In this document: piece after piece, positions 16,997 to 26,692 of the stretch
How positions within the stretch are numbered: position 1 is the stretch's first letter
Layout: each line of letters starts with the position of its first letter
From: Nitrospira lenta
Lineage (GTDB): Bacteria > Nitrospirota > Nitrospiria > Nitrospirales > Nitrospiraceae
DNA length: 64,000 bases
Assembly: GCA_945865525.1 (NCBI GenBank)
Contig: CAMBDY010000002.1
Location: 1-64,000 of the forward strand
Direction of reading: 5' to 3'
The notes under the pieces: generated by a model
What the model saw: the letters and a program-made list of their open reading frames with translations, nothing else
Told to the model about the DNA's origin: nothing
Databases searched by the model: none
Program-made: the position numbers and the translations under genes

Positions 16997-17025
16997 TTGA
17001 CACTTAAAATCCTTCTGGGTAGAAT
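16997..17025 (+). promoter_or_regulatory. Sigma70 promoter of clpC
   Basis: A consensus TTGACA -35 (16997-17002), a 17-base spacer and TAGAAT -10 (17020-17025). The start codon is 66 bases downstream, leaving a leader of about 60 bases. One of the best promoter matches in the window. Confidence 0.75.
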
Positions 17026-17091
17026 TAGACCAGAATTTTGATAGGTTCGCAGACTGGTACGTCGTATGACGCCCACCTAAAAGGAGGCAGG

Positions 17092-19518
17092 ATGTTCGAA
17101 CGATTCACGGACAAGGGTCGGAAGATCATCATCCTGGCGCGGGAAGAAGCAGAGCGCCATCAGAACGACTATCTCGGCACCGAGCATCTCGTCCTGGCAA
17201 TTCTTCGTGAAGCCGACGGAATTGCCCTGATGATCTTGAAGAAGATGGGGCTCTCGACCGAACAAATCCGTTTGGAGATTGAACGGAATTTGCCGGGTGG
17301 GGGGACCACGATGACCTTTGGGGAAATCCCCTTTAGTCCCCGAGTGAAAAAAGTTATCGAGTACGGGGTCGAAGAAGCCCGCCTGCTCGGGCACAATCAT
17401 ATCGGCAGCGAACACCTCTTATTGGGGCTGCTGCGGGAAGAAGAGGGGATCGGCGGAAAAATCCTGCGCAGCTTAGGCGCCAACCTCCTGACCTCCCGAC
17501 AACTGACTGTCACCTTCTTACGGAAGTCTGCGCCACGTGAGCGCGACCGGAAGAGCACTACCCCCGCCCTCGACGAATTCGGTCGTGACCTCACCCAGCT
17601 GGCTCAAGACGGGCATCTGGATCCCGTCATCGGACGCGCCGACGAAATCGAACGGGTCTTACAGATTCTGAGCCGCCGCTCCAAAAACAACCCTGTACTC
17701 ATTGGGGAAGCGGGTGTGGGGAAAACCGCCATCGTGGAAAGTCTTGCCCAGCGGATCGTCCAATCCGACGTACCGGACAATCTGCTCTCACGTCGCGTCA
17801 TAGCCCTCGACCTTGGCGCATTGGTGGCAGGAACGAAATATCGCGGCCAGTTCGAAGAGCGGCTGAAAGTCGTGATGAAGGAAATCGCTCAAGCGGGCAA
17901 CATCATCATCTTCATCGACGAGCTTCATACGTTAGTAGGGGCCGGTGCGGCGGAAGGATCTATCGACGCCTCCAACATGCTTAAGCCGGCACTATCGCGT
18001 GGCGAAATTCAGTGCATCGGGGCGACGACGCTCGATGAATATCGTAAGCACATTGAAAAAGACGGGGCCCTCAAACGCCGGTTTCAACCGATCCATGTCC
18101 AGCCACCCAGCATCGACGAAACGGTGCAGATCATCAGAGGGCTGCGCGACCGATACGAGGAGCACCACGGCGTTGAGATCTCAGAGGAAGCCATTCTCGA
18201 GGCGGTCAAACTCTCCGATCGCTACATCAGCGACCGGTTTCTCCCCGACAAGGCCATCGATTTGATCGATGAGACGGGGTCACGCGCCAAGCTGCAGGCT
18301 TACGCCTTGCCTTCGGAGCTGAAAGCGATGGAGCAAGAGCTCAAGAAGGTGTCGCGCGAAAAGGAACAGGCGATCTCGATGCAGAATTTCGAGGAAGCGG
18401 TTCGCCATCGCGAAGAAGAGGAACGACTGCGCAAGCTCCTTGACGAATCCAAGCGCGAGTGGAAGACGAATCAGGAGAAGAATAAACCGACGATTGGAAA
18501 AGAAGACGTCGCCTATGTCGTTTCCAAGATGACAGGCATCCCACTCTTCAAGCTTGAAGAAGAAGAATCGAACAAGCTTCTGCACATGGAAGAATTCCTC
18601 CATAAGCGTATGGTGGGGCAGAACGAAGCGATCTCCGCTGTCGCCCGAGCCATCAGGCGATCACGCGCCGGTCTGAAGGAAGCGCGGAAACCTATCGGCT
18701 CCTTTATTTTTCTGGGCCCCACCGGGGTCGGAAAAACCGAGCTAGCCCGTACGCTGGCTGAGTTCCTCTTCAACAGCGAGGATTCACTCATCCGGATCGA
18801 CATGTCCGAATATCAAGAGAAGTTCACCAGCTCGCGGCTCTTTGGCGCTCCGCCGGGATACGTCGGCTATGAAGAGGGCGGTCAACTGACGGAGCGGGTC
18901 CGGCGCCGGCCCTATTCCGTGGTCCTCTTCGACGAAATCGAAAAGGCCCATCCCGATGTATTCAACATCCTGCTTCAAGTTTTGGACGATGGGGTGCTGA
19001 CCGACAGCCTCGGGCGCAAAGTGGATTTCAAGAATTGCGTTATTATTATGACGTCCAACATCGGCACCAAGATGATCCAGAAAGGTGTCTCGCTCGGCTT
19101 TCAGAACACGGAAGGTGATCAGGCGCGCCACAAGAAGGAAGAAGTCCTGAGTGAATTGCGCCGCTCGTTTAGTCCGGAGTTTCTCAACCGGATCGACGAA
19201 GTCGTGGTCTTCCATCAGTTGGACAAAGACCATCTCGCCAGCATTATCGACATCCTCCTCCGCGAACTCAACCTGCGTCTCATGGAGAAGGGGGTGGAAC
19301 TCGAGGTCGAGGACGACGTGAAGCAATGGCTGATCAAAGAAGGATACGAACCGCTCTATGGGGCCAGGCCGATGCGCCGGACGATTCAGCGCGTGCTCGG
19401 CGATCCTCTTTCCGAAGAGATGATCAAGGGTCGGTTCAAGGATTGCCAAAAAATCCGCGTGGTGTTGCGCGACGGTGCGCCAGTATTCGTCGAGCAAGAG
19501 GCCATGGCCGGAGTCTAA
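17092..19518 (+). CDS. clpC: ClpC-type AAA+ unfoldase
   Basis: 808 aa. It unfolds proteins for ClpP or solubilises aggregates in the cytosol. The N-domain has two Clp repeats (about 1-145). The first AAA+ module has Walker A GEAGVGKT and the [10 protein letters not shown] loop. A short UVR-like middle region (about 410-450, containing [13 protein letters not shown]) is shorter than the ClpB M-domain, hence ClpC. The second module has [30 protein letters not shown] and [13 protein letters not shown] started at ATG 17092 because AAGGAGG lies 6 bases upstream and [10 protein letters not shown] is the canonical ClpC start. clpP is not in the window. Confidence 0.95.
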   Translation: MFERFTDKGRKIIILAREEAERHQNDYLGTEHLVLAILREADGIALMILKKMGLSTEQIRLEIERNLPGGGTTMTFGEIPFSPRVKKVIEYGVEEARLLGHNHIGSEHLLLGLLREEEGIGGKILRSLGANLLTSRQLTVTFLRKSAPRERDRKSTTPALDEFGRDLTQLAQDGHLDPVIGRADEIERVLQILSRRSKNNPVLIGEAGVGKTAIVESLAQRIVQSDVPDNLLSRRVIALDLGALVAGTKYRGQFEERLKVVMKEIAQAGNIIIFIDELHTLVGAGAAEGSIDASNMLKPALSRGEIQCIGATTLDEYRKHIEKDGALKRRFQPIHVQPPSIDETVQIIRGLRDRYEEHHGVEISEEAILEAVKLSDRYISDRFLPDKAIDLIDETGSRAKLQAYALPSELKAMEQELKKVSREKEQAISMQNFEEAVRHREEEERLRKLLDESKREWKTNQEKNKPTIGKEDVAYVVSKMTGIPLFKLEEEESNKLLHMEEFLHKRMVGQNEAISAVARAIRRSRAGLKEARKPIGSFIFLGPTGVGKTELARTLAEFLFNSEDSLIRIDMSEYQEKFTSSRLFGAPPGYVGYEEGGQLTERVRRRPYSVVLFDEIEKAHPDVFNILLQVLDDGVLTDSLGRKVDFKNCVIIMTSNIGTKMIQKGVSLGFQNTEGDQARHKKEEVLSELRRSFSPEFLNRIDEVVVFHQLDKDHLASIIDILLRELNLRLMEKGVELEVEDDVKQWLIKEGYEPLYGARPMRRTIQRVLGDPLSEEMIKGRFKDCQKIRVVLRDGAPVFVEQEAMAGV

Positions 19519-19557
19519 GGCCTGCTTCGGCGCGACTTAATACAGAGATAAACGCTG

Positions 19558-19595
19558 CGACCCTTGTGGTATACCCCACAAGGGTCGTGCTATTT
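19558..19595 (+). terminator. Intrinsic terminator after clpC
   Basis: A perfect 12-bp stem, CGACCCTTGTGG/CCACAAGGGTCG with a 6-base loop, followed by TGCTATTTTA. It separates clpC from the tsaD operon. Confidence 0.85.
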
Positions 19596-19645
19596 TAATG
19601 CACGAAGCGCGATCGCCGTTTGACTTTTACTGGTGAACAGGCTTC

Positions 19646-20698
19646 ATGACTATGCGTACGCCACGCACCACGGCCGCCTGGGCCCCTGGCCCCATCCTCG
19701 GAATCGAGACGTCGTGCGATGAAACGGCCGCCTCGGTACTGGCTGCGGACGGCTCCGTTCTCTCGAACATTATTACATCGCAACATGCTGTGCATCAGCG
19801 GTTCGGGGGCGTTGTGCCCGAGCTCGCCTCCCGTGCCCATATCGAATCAGTTGAGCAGGTCTCAACTGTGGCACTGCAGCAAGCGGGCCTCACTTGGACG
19901 GATCTTTCAGGCCTTGCCGTGACCCAAGGACCGGGCTTGGTTGGTGCACTCCTTGTGGGGGTCAACTATGCCAAAGCCCTGGCCTACGCCTTAAACATCC
20001 CGCTGGTTGGCGTGAGCCACTTGGAAGGTCATATCGCCTCCGCCTGGTTGCAGAACCCCGCCTTTCCGTTGCCCTGCGTAGTTCTCGTTGTGTCAGGAGG
20101 CCATACGCATCTCTACCTCAAGGACCCGCTCGGTCATTGCCGGCTTCTGGGCGCGACCAAAGACGATGCGGCAGGGGAGGCCTTTGACAAGGGCGCACAG
20201 ATGCTGGGGCTAGAACATCCTGGAGGGCCCGCGATTGATCGCTTGGCCCGGCAGGGAAATCCGCACGCCACGGCCTTCCCGAGGTCTCAGCTCAAGAAGG
20301 GGAGCCTCGATTTTAGTTTCAGTGGTTTGAAGACATCTTTACTCTATACAGTTCAAGCGATGTCTGAACAATCGAGACTGGCGCAATCTGCCGATCTTGC
20401 AGCCAGCTATCAAGAGGCCATCGTCTCCATTCTGGTCGAGAAGGCCTTTGCCGCAGTCCAGGCATCTGGCGCACGTGCCTTGGCGGTTGTCGGAGGAGTC
20501 TCCGCTAATTCGCGGTTACGCACGTTACTCCAGCAGCGAGCGGATTCCGAGAATATTGCCCTAAGCCTTCCCTTACTGATCTACTGCACCGATAATGCAG
20601 CGATGATTGCGGCAGCGGGACGACAGGCGCTTCGCGCAGGGATCCGGATGTCACTCGACATGGATGCTCACGCGTCCATGCCTGCACCCGTCGCGTAA
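19646..20698 (+). CDS. tsaD: tRNA N6-adenosine threonylcarbamoyltransferase
   Basis: 350 aa. TsaD transfers the threonylcarbamoyl group to A37 of ANN-decoding tRNAs. Family motifs include GIETSCDETAAS (about 19-30), metal ligands in SHLEGH (His125, His129), VSGGHTHL, GEAFDKGAQMLGL and the late VVGGVSANSRLR and TDNAAMIAAAG. The enzyme that makes the activated substrate (TsaC/Sua5 type) is encoded at 43192-43884; tsaB and tsaE are not seen. It heads a plus-strand housekeeping run through coaBC. Confidence 0.95.
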   Translation: MTMRTPRTTAAWAPGPILGIETSCDETAASVLAADGSVLSNIITSQHAVHQRFGGVVPELASRAHIESVEQVSTVALQQAGLTWTDLSGLAVTQGPGLVGALLVGVNYAKALAYALNIPLVGVSHLEGHIASAWLQNPAFPLPCVVLVVSGGHTHLYLKDPLGHCRLLGATKDDAAGEAFDKGAQMLGLEHPGGPAIDRLARQGNPHATAFPRSQLKKGSLDFSFSGLKTSLLYTVQAMSEQSRLAQSADLAASYQEAIVSILVEKAFAAVQASGARALAVVGGVSANSRLRTLLQQRADSENIALSLPLLIYCTDNAAMIAAAGRQALRAGIRMSLDMDAHASMPAPVA

Positions 20699-22415
20699 GC
20701 AATCTAACCACTCACACAAAGGCACGACGCCCATTCCTGAAATTCACGGACAAACACTCGGTCTCCGCGCCAGCCAACTCGCTATGCTTGCGCGGCTCTA
20801 TCGACGACGCATGCCCGCGGATGACGTCATCTCTGCTGAAGCGGCCAAAACGCTCGCCCAGTTTACCCTTGAGATTCGCCGGCCCATCGGCCTGGTCATC
20901 ACCAGGCGGGGAGCCGTCCAAGACGTGCTGGTTGGGGCCAGCACCGAGCCCTCGCCAACGACGCTCACCACGTTTCGAGCCACTCCTCGCGCGTTGCGGG
21001 GCCTGCGATTGATTCGATCGAGCCTAAAAGCTGAACCAATCACCCAGGAAGACCTCACCATGCTAGGCCTGCTCCGGCTTGACATGATCGGAACCCTAGC
21101 CGTCAGCCCCAAAGGCGAACCAGGACTGCTCTCCCTGGCCCACCTGAATCCACCTACGCTCAACGCGCCACTGTATACACGGCTTGAATCAACGCCCGTG
21201 CAGCAATGCCCGGTGCGGTTCCAAGCCTTCGTTGGCGAACTGGAATCAGAACTCCAGCGGGAAAGTGCCTCGCACACGATGGCCAAAGGCCAAACCGCCA
21301 TCCTCGTGAGCGCTTCGCCCAAGAGCAAAGTCGAACAGGAGGAACGCCTTGCCGAACTGGCGGAGCTGGCCTCCTCCGCAGATCTCAGGGTCATCGAGCG
21401 TCTTGTGCAGCGCACGCAAAACAGCCACCTTCGGTTTCAATTGGGAAGTGGCAAGCTTAAAGAAGTGTTAGCGCAGGCCATGCAAAAGGGGGCGGACCTC
21501 ATTATTTTCGACCAAGATTTAGCTCCCGGACAACTGCGGGCTATTGCGGAAATGAGCAGCCTCACCGTCATCGACCGGACCCAGTTGATCCTCGACATTT
21601 TTGCACAACGGGCCCATAGCCGCGAAGGCAAGGTACAGGTTGAGTTGGCGCAACTGCGCTATCTACTCCCCCGCCTCTCCGGTCAGGGTACGAGCCTCTC
21701 GCGTTTGGGAGGCGGCATCGGCAGCCGGGGGCCAGGTGAAACCAAGCTCGAAACGGACCGACGCCGCATCAGAGAACGAATCGACTATTTAGAGAAAGCA
21801 ATCGAAGATTTTGCCCGCCACCAGGACCAACGACGCTCGCGCCGCGTCCGGCAGGATTTCCCCGTCCTGTCCATTGTGGGGTACACGAACGCCGGCAAAT
21901 CGACATTGCTCAACGTCCTCACGAATAGTCAGGTGAGTGCGGCGCCGCGCGTTTTTGAAACGCTCGACACCACCAGCCGGAGGCTCCGCTTCCCTCATGG
22001 CCGAGAAGTCATCATTACCGACACGGTTGGATTTATTCGTGACCTACCCAAAGATCTTCTCGCGGCCTTCAGGACGACACTGGACGAGTTGCGCGATGCC
22101 AACCTCCTGCTCCATCTGGTTGATGCAGGGGCCAAAGATCTAGACGCCCATATCGCCGCCGTCGAGGCCGTGCTGAAAAGCCTCACCCTCGATGAGCTTC
22201 CGCGCATCTTGGTCTTTAATAAATGCGACCAGCTTCCAGCAGGGCAGGCAGATGTTCTCTGCCAACGATACGGAGCAATTGGGATTTCCTCATTGCATCC
22301 AGAAACCTTACGCCCGCTCATCCAGCAACTTGAGGACCGGCTGGCCGTACTTGCCCCTGAGGGCGGCACGTTCAGGAAATCAACGCCCCCTGGCCCGCTT
22401 GCATCTCAGTCCTAA
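20664..22415 (+). CDS. hflX: Ribosome-associated GTPase HflX, extended N-terminus
   Basis: About 583 aa, longer than E. coli HflX (about 426). HflX splits or rescues stalled ribosomes. The N-terminal ~190 residues form an extra domain found in some lineages, then comes the HflX N-domain, GGGIGSRGPGETKLE linker, and the GTPase with GYTNAGKSTL (G1), DTVGFI (G3) and NKCD (G4). The start is uncertain: no ATG, GTG or TTG lies between the tsaD stop and the codon for ...SQLAMLARLY, well inside the conserved region. I used ATG 20664, which overlaps tsaD by 35 bases; ATT at 20733, preceded by AAAGG, is an alternative. Confidence 0.85.
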   Translation: MLTRPCLHPSRKQSNHSHKGTTPIPEIHGQTLGLRASQLAMLARLYRRRMPADDVISAEAAKTLAQFTLEIRRPIGLVITRRGAVQDVLVGASTEPSPTTLTTFRATPRALRGLRLIRSSLKAEPITQEDLTMLGLLRLDMIGTLAVSPKGEPGLLSLAHLNPPTLNAPLYTRLESTPVQQCPVRFQAFVGELESELQRESASHTMAKGQTAILVSASPKSKVEQEERLAELAELASSADLRVIERLVQRTQNSHLRFQLGSGKLKEVLAQAMQKGADLIIFDQDLAPGQLRAIAEMSSLTVIDRTQLILDIFAQRAHSREGKVQVELAQLRYLLPRLSGQGTSLSRLGGGIGSRGPGETKLETDRRRIRERIDYLEKAIEDFARHQDQRRSRRVRQDFPVLSIVGYTNAGKSTLLNVLTNSQVSAAPRVFETLDTTSRRLRFPHGREVIITDTVGFIRDLPKDLLAAFRTTLDELRDANLLLHLVDAGAKDLDAHIAAVEAVLKSLTLDELPRILVFNKCDQLPAGQADVLCQRYGAIGISSLHPETLRPLIQQLEDRLAVLAPEGGTFRKSTPPGPLASQS

Positions 22416-22447
22416 CCCACGGCACAATTGAAGAGCGTTGACCAGAC

Positions 22448-23110
22448 ATGACTACGAAATCCTTACCAGCCGTGGATCGCCGAGAACGCCTCAAGGCCAT
22501 TGCCAAGACACTGCAGCGCACGATCCAGACCCCCCAAATGGAGCTCGACCACCGGTCGCCCTGGGAGCTGCTCGCGGCCACAATCCTTTCCGCGCAATGT
22601 ACCGATGCGCGAGTCAATCAGGTGACGCCGGCGCTCTTTGAGCGCTATCCGGGACCGGCGGATCTGGCAGGGGCGAATCAGGCGGACGTTGAACAGCTCA
22701 TTCGCTCAACCGGCTTCTTTAAGAATAAGGCCAAGCATTTGATTGGCTGCAGCAAGGCTGTAACTGAGCGTTTCCACGAACAGGTCCCGCAGACAATGGA
22801 AAAATTGATCACCTTGCCTGGGGTCGGGAGGAAAACGGCGAATGTCATACTCGGGAGTGCCTTCGGCCAACCCGGGATCACTGTCGATACCCACGTCAAA
22901 CGCGTGGCCAAGCGACTGGGCCTGACCACGTCCGACAATCCAACCCGGGTCGAACAGGACTTACAACGGCTGATGCCGAGGTCCCAATGGACAGCCGTCT
23001 CGCAGCGATTGCTGTTACACGGTCGTTATATTTGTCGAGCGCGAACGCCCCAGTGCCATGCCTGTCCAGTACATCGACAGTGCCCATGGAAAGAGAAAGG
23101 CTTAAAATGA
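22448..23110 (+). CDS. nth: Endonuclease III
   Basis: 220 aa; bifunctional DNA glycosylase/AP lyase that removes oxidised pyrimidines. The helix-hairpin-helix LPGVGRKTA carries catalytic Lys129, and Asp147 lies in VDTHVKRVAKRLGL. The C-terminal [4Fe-4S] loop is complete: Cys196-X6-Cys203-X2-Cys206-X5-Cys212. Length is standard. The stop overlaps the yicC start (ATGA), so the two are translationally coupled. Confidence 0.95.
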   Translation: MTTKSLPAVDRRERLKAIAKTLQRTIQTPQMELDHRSPWELLAATILSAQCTDARVNQVTPALFERYPGPADLAGANQADVEQLIRSTGFFKNKAKHLIGCSKAVTERFHEQVPQTMEKLITLPGVGRKTANVILGSAFGQPGITVDTHVKRVAKRLGLTTSDNPTRVEQDLQRLMPRSQWTAVSQRLLLHGRYICRARTPQCHACPVHRQCPWKEKGLK

Positions 23111-23985
23111 TTCATAGTATGACCGGCTTTGGCCGTCGGCAGGCTCCCTGGCAAGATGGATCCGTCACGGTCGAAATGCGCTCCGTCAACCATCGGTTTC
23201 TTGAAATCACGTGCCGCCTTCCCCGGTCCCTGAGCCAGATGGAAGACGCCTTTAAGAAAGCCGTTCAGCAACGCTGTACCCGTGGCCGCGTCGACATTAC
23301 GGTGACGGTCCAAACCGGCAAAGGCCGTGCCGGAAGCGTCAATCTTGACCAGGCCCTCGCGAAGCAGTATCATGGTGCCTTCCTCACTCTCAAGAAATCC
23401 CTGAAGTTGAGCGGGTCGGTTGATCTCGCGCTCATGGCTGGGCTCCGTGACGTGGTGTCGGTATCGGATCAGCCGACGGAAGACCCGAAACTGGGGAAGC
23501 TTGTGCAGCAACTCATGACCAAGGCCCTGACGGATCTTGAGGGGATGCGGGTCAGCGAAGGGAAGGCCCTGACCGAGGATATGCGTGCGCGGATCCAGAC
23601 CATTCGGGGTCACAGGGACCTGGTCGCAGCACGGACCCCGCTGCTGGCTCAAGAGGCGTTTGACCGCATGAAAACCCGTGTAGAGAAGCTGCTGGGGTCA
23701 GAAATCCCAGACCTCCCCAGGCTCTATCAGGAATTGGCGGTCTATGCAGACCGGGGCGACATTACGGAAGAAATCGTGCGGCTGAACTCGCATATGCTGC
23801 AGTTTGAACAGACGCTCACCCGCACAGAGTCGGTGGGGAAAACACTCGACTTCCTCCTCCAGGAAATTGGGCGGGAAGTGAACACGATCGGGTCAAAAGC
23901 GAATGACGCCGACATCGCCGGCCATGTGGTTCACATGAAGGCCGAACTCGAACGGATTCGCGAACAGGTGCAAAACGTCGAATGA
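23107..23985 (+). CDS. yicC: YicC/YloC-family endoribonuclease
   Basis: 292 aa. The start MIHSMTGFGR, the VEMRSVNHRFLE block and the C-terminal LDFLLQEIGREVNTIGSKA signature identify the YicC/YloC family; members are known endoribonucleases acting on RNA. The start at 23107 overlaps the nth stop by ATGA, with AGAAAGG upstream; a longer in-frame version would overlap nth by over 100 bases and is not believable. The gmk start overlaps its stop in the same way; yicC next to gmk is a common arrangement. Confidence 0.92.
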   Translation: MIHSMTGFGRRQAPWQDGSVTVEMRSVNHRFLEITCRLPRSLSQMEDAFKKAVQQRCTRGRVDITVTVQTGKGRAGSVNLDQALAKQYHGAFLTLKKSLKLSGSVDLALMAGLRDVVSVSDQPTEDPKLGKLVQQLMTKALTDLEGMRVSEGKALTEDMRARIQTIRGHRDLVAARTPLLAQEAFDRMKTRVEKLLGSEIPDLPRLYQELAVYADRGDITEEIVRLNSHMLQFEQTLTRTESVGKTLDFLLQEIGREVNTIGSKANDADIAGHVVHMKAELERIREQVQNVE

Positions 23986-24671
23986 GCTCCATGACCACCA
24001 CAAGTTCCACGGCACCGGTGCCCAATCCGCCACGCGCCTTGACGGATCGGCGGGGAATTCTCTTCATTATCTCCGCGCCTTCCGGAACCGGGAAAACTAC
24101 GCTCTGCAAACAGCTCACGGCGAATCTACCGAACCTGTGGCAGTCCGTGTCCTATACGACCAGAAAACCACGGCCTGGTGAAGAGCATGGGCGCGAATAC
24201 TACTTCACCGACGAACAGCTTTTTCAGGAGATGATCGAGCGTAGTGAATTCGTGGAATGGGCCCGTGTGTACGGAAACCTTTACGGTACCCCATGGAAAT
24301 TACTGGCTGAAAAGATCGAGCGAAATATCGACGTCCTGCTCGAGATCGACGTGCAAGGCGCCATACAGGTCAGGAAACGATTCGAGGACTCGGTCTCCAT
24401 CTTTATTCTGCCTCCCTCGATCACTGTCCTCCGATCCCGTCTAGAGACCAGGGGCTCAGACTCGCCCGAAGAGATTCAGGCCCGCCTGCAGAAGGTCAAA
24501 GAAGAGGTCTGGAGCTATCGGGACTACACCTATATCGTCCAGAACGACGACCTCACGCGATCCCAGCGCGATCTCGAAAGCATCTTCTGGTCGGAGCGAT
24601 TGAAAACTGAACGATTAAACATGACATGGATCGAGAATAATTTCATTCTTGACGGCGAACGGAAGTCCTGA
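23982..24671 (+). CDS. gmk: Guanylate kinase
   Basis: 229 aa; phosphorylates GMP to GDP. The P-loop SAPSGTGKTTL (about 31-41), SVSYTTRKPRPGE with the GMP-binding Ser/Arg, and GREYYFTDEQ are diagnostic; LLEIDVQGAIQVRK follows. A 20-residue Ser/Thr/Pro-rich head precedes the usual start, so translation could also begin slightly later, but the ATGA overlap with yicC favours 23982. Confidence 0.95.
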   Translation: MSSMTTTSSTAPVPNPPRALTDRRGILFIISAPSGTGKTTLCKQLTANLPNLWQSVSYTTRKPRPGEEHGREYYFTDEQLFQEMIERSEFVEWARVYGNLYGTPWKLLAEKIERNIDVLLEIDVQGAIQVRKRFEDSVSIFILPPSITVLRSRLETRGSDSPEEIQARLQKVKEEVWSYRDYTYIVQNDDLTRSQRDLESIFWSERLKTERLNMTWIENNFILDGERKS

Positions 24672-24712
24672 GAGCGCGACGATCTTTCATCTCACAAAGG
24701 AGAACGGCACCC

Positions 24713-25069
24713 ATGATCGACATGTTGAGACTCTTACCACAATACGCGCCCGGCGAATTTGACTCACGGCACCGGGTGGCGATCATCGCAGGCCAGCGGG
24801 CGAAGCACATCGTCCAGGGATCGCGTCATGCCCCCTCACGCTTCACCAAAGAAACAGCCATTGCCCTCGACGAAGTTCTCACGGGGCAGACCAAGTACCT
24901 CGTTGGCGAAGAGGCGCGGGCGGCGGTAAAGGAAACGATGCGCGGCAGGGCAGATCAGATAGAGCCCATTGCCAGGGTGACCGGCGACGATGCCAAAGAG
25001 ATCAAAACGGAACTAGGCGTGGATGCCGAGGATAAGCCAAAGCCAGTCATAGGCGCGAGCGAGGAGTAA
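24713..25069 (+). CDS. rpoZ: RNA polymerase omega subunit
   Basis: 118 aa. The segment SRHRVAIIAGQRAKHIV...FTKETAIALDEVLTGQTKYL is the omega core that clamps the beta' C-terminus during polymerase assembly. The acidic/Lys-rich tail (about 85-118) is variable in the family. AAAGGAG lies upstream. The order gmk-rpoZ-coaBC is a common bacterial arrangement and supports the call. Confidence 0.9.
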   Translation: MIDMLRLLPQYAPGEFDSRHRVAIIAGQRAKHIVQGSRHAPSRFTKETAIALDEVLTGQTKYLVGEEARAAVKETMRGRADQIEPIARVTGDDAKEIKTELGVDAEDKPKPVIGASEE

Positions 25070-25072
25070 TTC

Positions 25073-26356
25073 GTGGTACGTACCGGCTCCAGCGGACCGA
25101 CGTTGATTGGGATGCGAATCGTGCTGGGCGTAACCGGCAGCATCGCAGCCTACAAGGCGGTCTCGCTCCTCAGGACTTTGCTCCGCGAAGGCGCCGTCGT
25201 CCAGGTGGTGATGACTCCGGGAGCCACGAAGTTTGTGGCACCCTTGACGTTTGAAGTGCTCTCCGGCCATCCCGTCTCGACGGGCGTATTCGAGGCACAT
25301 CAGGAGATGAAACACTTGTCGTTGCCTGAGCAGGCCGATGCCATTGTGATTGCGCCAGCCACGGCCAATTGCCTGGCGAAATCGGCGCTGGGATTAGGCG
25401 ACGACTTACTCTCAACCATGCTCCTCACGTCGCAATGCCCTGTGATTATCGCACCTGCGATGGACGGGGGGATGTGGATGCACCCAACCGTCACCGAACA
25501 TGTGCGGACCTTGCGCGCAAGGGGAGCCATCGTCGTCGACCCAGACGAAGGACTACTCGCCTCCGGGAAAGTTGGGCAAGGCCGCCTGGCGGATGAGGGC
25601 ACGATCCTCGCCGCCCTACAATCCGCCCTAGTGCCAGAACGCGATTGGCACGGACACCGAGTCCTGATATCGGCGGGCCCCACGCAAGAACCGATCGATC
25701 CAATCCGGTTCATATCGAATCGCTCTTCGGGCAAGATGGGCTATGCCCTCGCCGAAGCCGCACAGGCTAGGGGAGCACAAGTCGTGCTCGTCAGTGGTCC
25801 CACGGCCTTGCCGGTGCCACAAGGAATCGAGATCGTCTCGGTTGCGACAGCCGAAGACATGACAAAAGCCATGTCGCTCCGTCTGGCTTGGTCGACCGTC
25901 GTGATTATGGCGGCTGCCGTGGCGGACTTTCGGCCCATTCAGGTCGCGTCGCGAAAAATTAAAAAGCAGGACCAGACCGACCAGACGCTGGCGCTCGAAC
26001 GGACCACCGACATTTTGGCTGCTCTCTCCGCCCAACGGACGACCCAACTCCTTGTTGGCTTCGCCGCAGAGACCCACGATTTGATTGTCCATGCGAAAGA
26101 TAAGCTGATAGCCAAAGGGCTCGACCTTATCGTAGCGAATGATGTCACGACGGCAGGCGCAGGATTCGGCAGTGATCAAAACGCCGCCACGCTGATCGAT
26201 CGGCAGGGAACCCTGACCGAGCTTCCGTTAATGTCGAAGCGGGCGATGGCCGAGGCAGTGCTGAACAAGGCACAGGCACTGCTCGGCGTCACAGCATCGG
26301 GCCAGACCTCCAAGCCAGTAGCGGAAAGCGTTAGCACCCACAGGACAGCGTCATAA
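25073..26356 (+). CDS. coaBC: Bifunctional phosphopantothenoylcysteine decarboxylase/synthetase
   Basis: 427 aa; two consecutive CoA-biosynthesis steps. The flavin-dependent CoaC half (about 1-190) has VTGSIAAYK, the catalytic His in FEAHQEMKHLSL, IAPATANCLAK and PAMDGGMW. The last normally reads PxMNxxMW, so this protein has Asp in place of the conserved Asn. The CoaB half has SAGPTQEPIDPIRFISNRSSGKMG and AAAVADF. I kept GTG 25073, only 3 bases after rpoZ, since GAGGAG is well spaced; ATG 25112 (MRIVLGVTGS) is the alternative. Confidence 0.92.
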   Translation: MVRTGSSGPTLIGMRIVLGVTGSIAAYKAVSLLRTLLREGAVVQVVMTPGATKFVAPLTFEVLSGHPVSTGVFEAHQEMKHLSLPEQADAIVIAPATANCLAKSALGLGDDLLSTMLLTSQCPVIIAPAMDGGMWMHPTVTEHVRTLRARGAIVVDPDEGLLASGKVGQGRLADEGTILAALQSALVPERDWHGHRVLISAGPTQEPIDPIRFISNRSSGKMGYALAEAAQARGAQVVLVSGPTALPVPQGIEIVSVATAEDMTKAMSLRLAWSTVVIMAAAVADFRPIQVASRKIKKQDQTDQTLALERTTDILAALSAQRTTQLLVGFAAETHDLIVHAKDKLIAKGLDLIVANDVTTAGAGFGSDQNAATLIDRQGTLTELPLMSKRAMAEAVLNKAQALLGVTASGQTSKPVAESVSTHRTAS

Positions 26357-26692
26357 CCCCGTAGCGACGGTGCTGCACATCGACTAGCTCGCCCCCCCCC
26401 GCTGCCACCGATCATCACTCCAGCTATTCCTGCCGGTGCTGAAGAACATGGCAAGCCCAGCAGGGGGCACGAGGTGAACGGCGTGCTCGACGATGGATTA
26501 AAATATTCTTCTAGCTCCTTCATGCGAATGGTGGTGCCGGGACCGGACCGTGCTGTAGCAAAGAGCTCCACCTTCAAGACTTTCTAATAATTTTGCGAGT
26601 TTGACCACTTTGAGGTGGCCTGATACAATGCCCCCGCCCTAGACCCTGCCACGAGGAATCGGCCTCAGGTGCTCTGGCGGTAAAGAAACGAC
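26357..26692. other. Intergenic stretch before aroQ
   Basis: 336 bases. It contains a C9 run near 26391-26400 and the aroQ promoter at 26601-26629. A minus-strand open frame (26176-26577) overlaps coaBC by 181 bases and is Ser/Ala/Gly-rich without any motif, so I regard it as spurious. No RNA gene recognised. Confidence 0.4.
26601..26629 (+). promoter_or_regulatory. Sigma70 promoter for the aroQ-efp-acc genes
   Basis: TTGACC (26601-26606), 17-base spacer, TACAAT (26624-26629). It lies 64 bases before the aroQ start and begins a run of closely spaced plus-strand genes. Confidence 0.7.

Noticed and set aside
26176-26577. Minus-strand open frame after coaBC
   Set aside because: It overlaps coaBC by 181 bases, is low in information and lacks a ribosome site and motifs.
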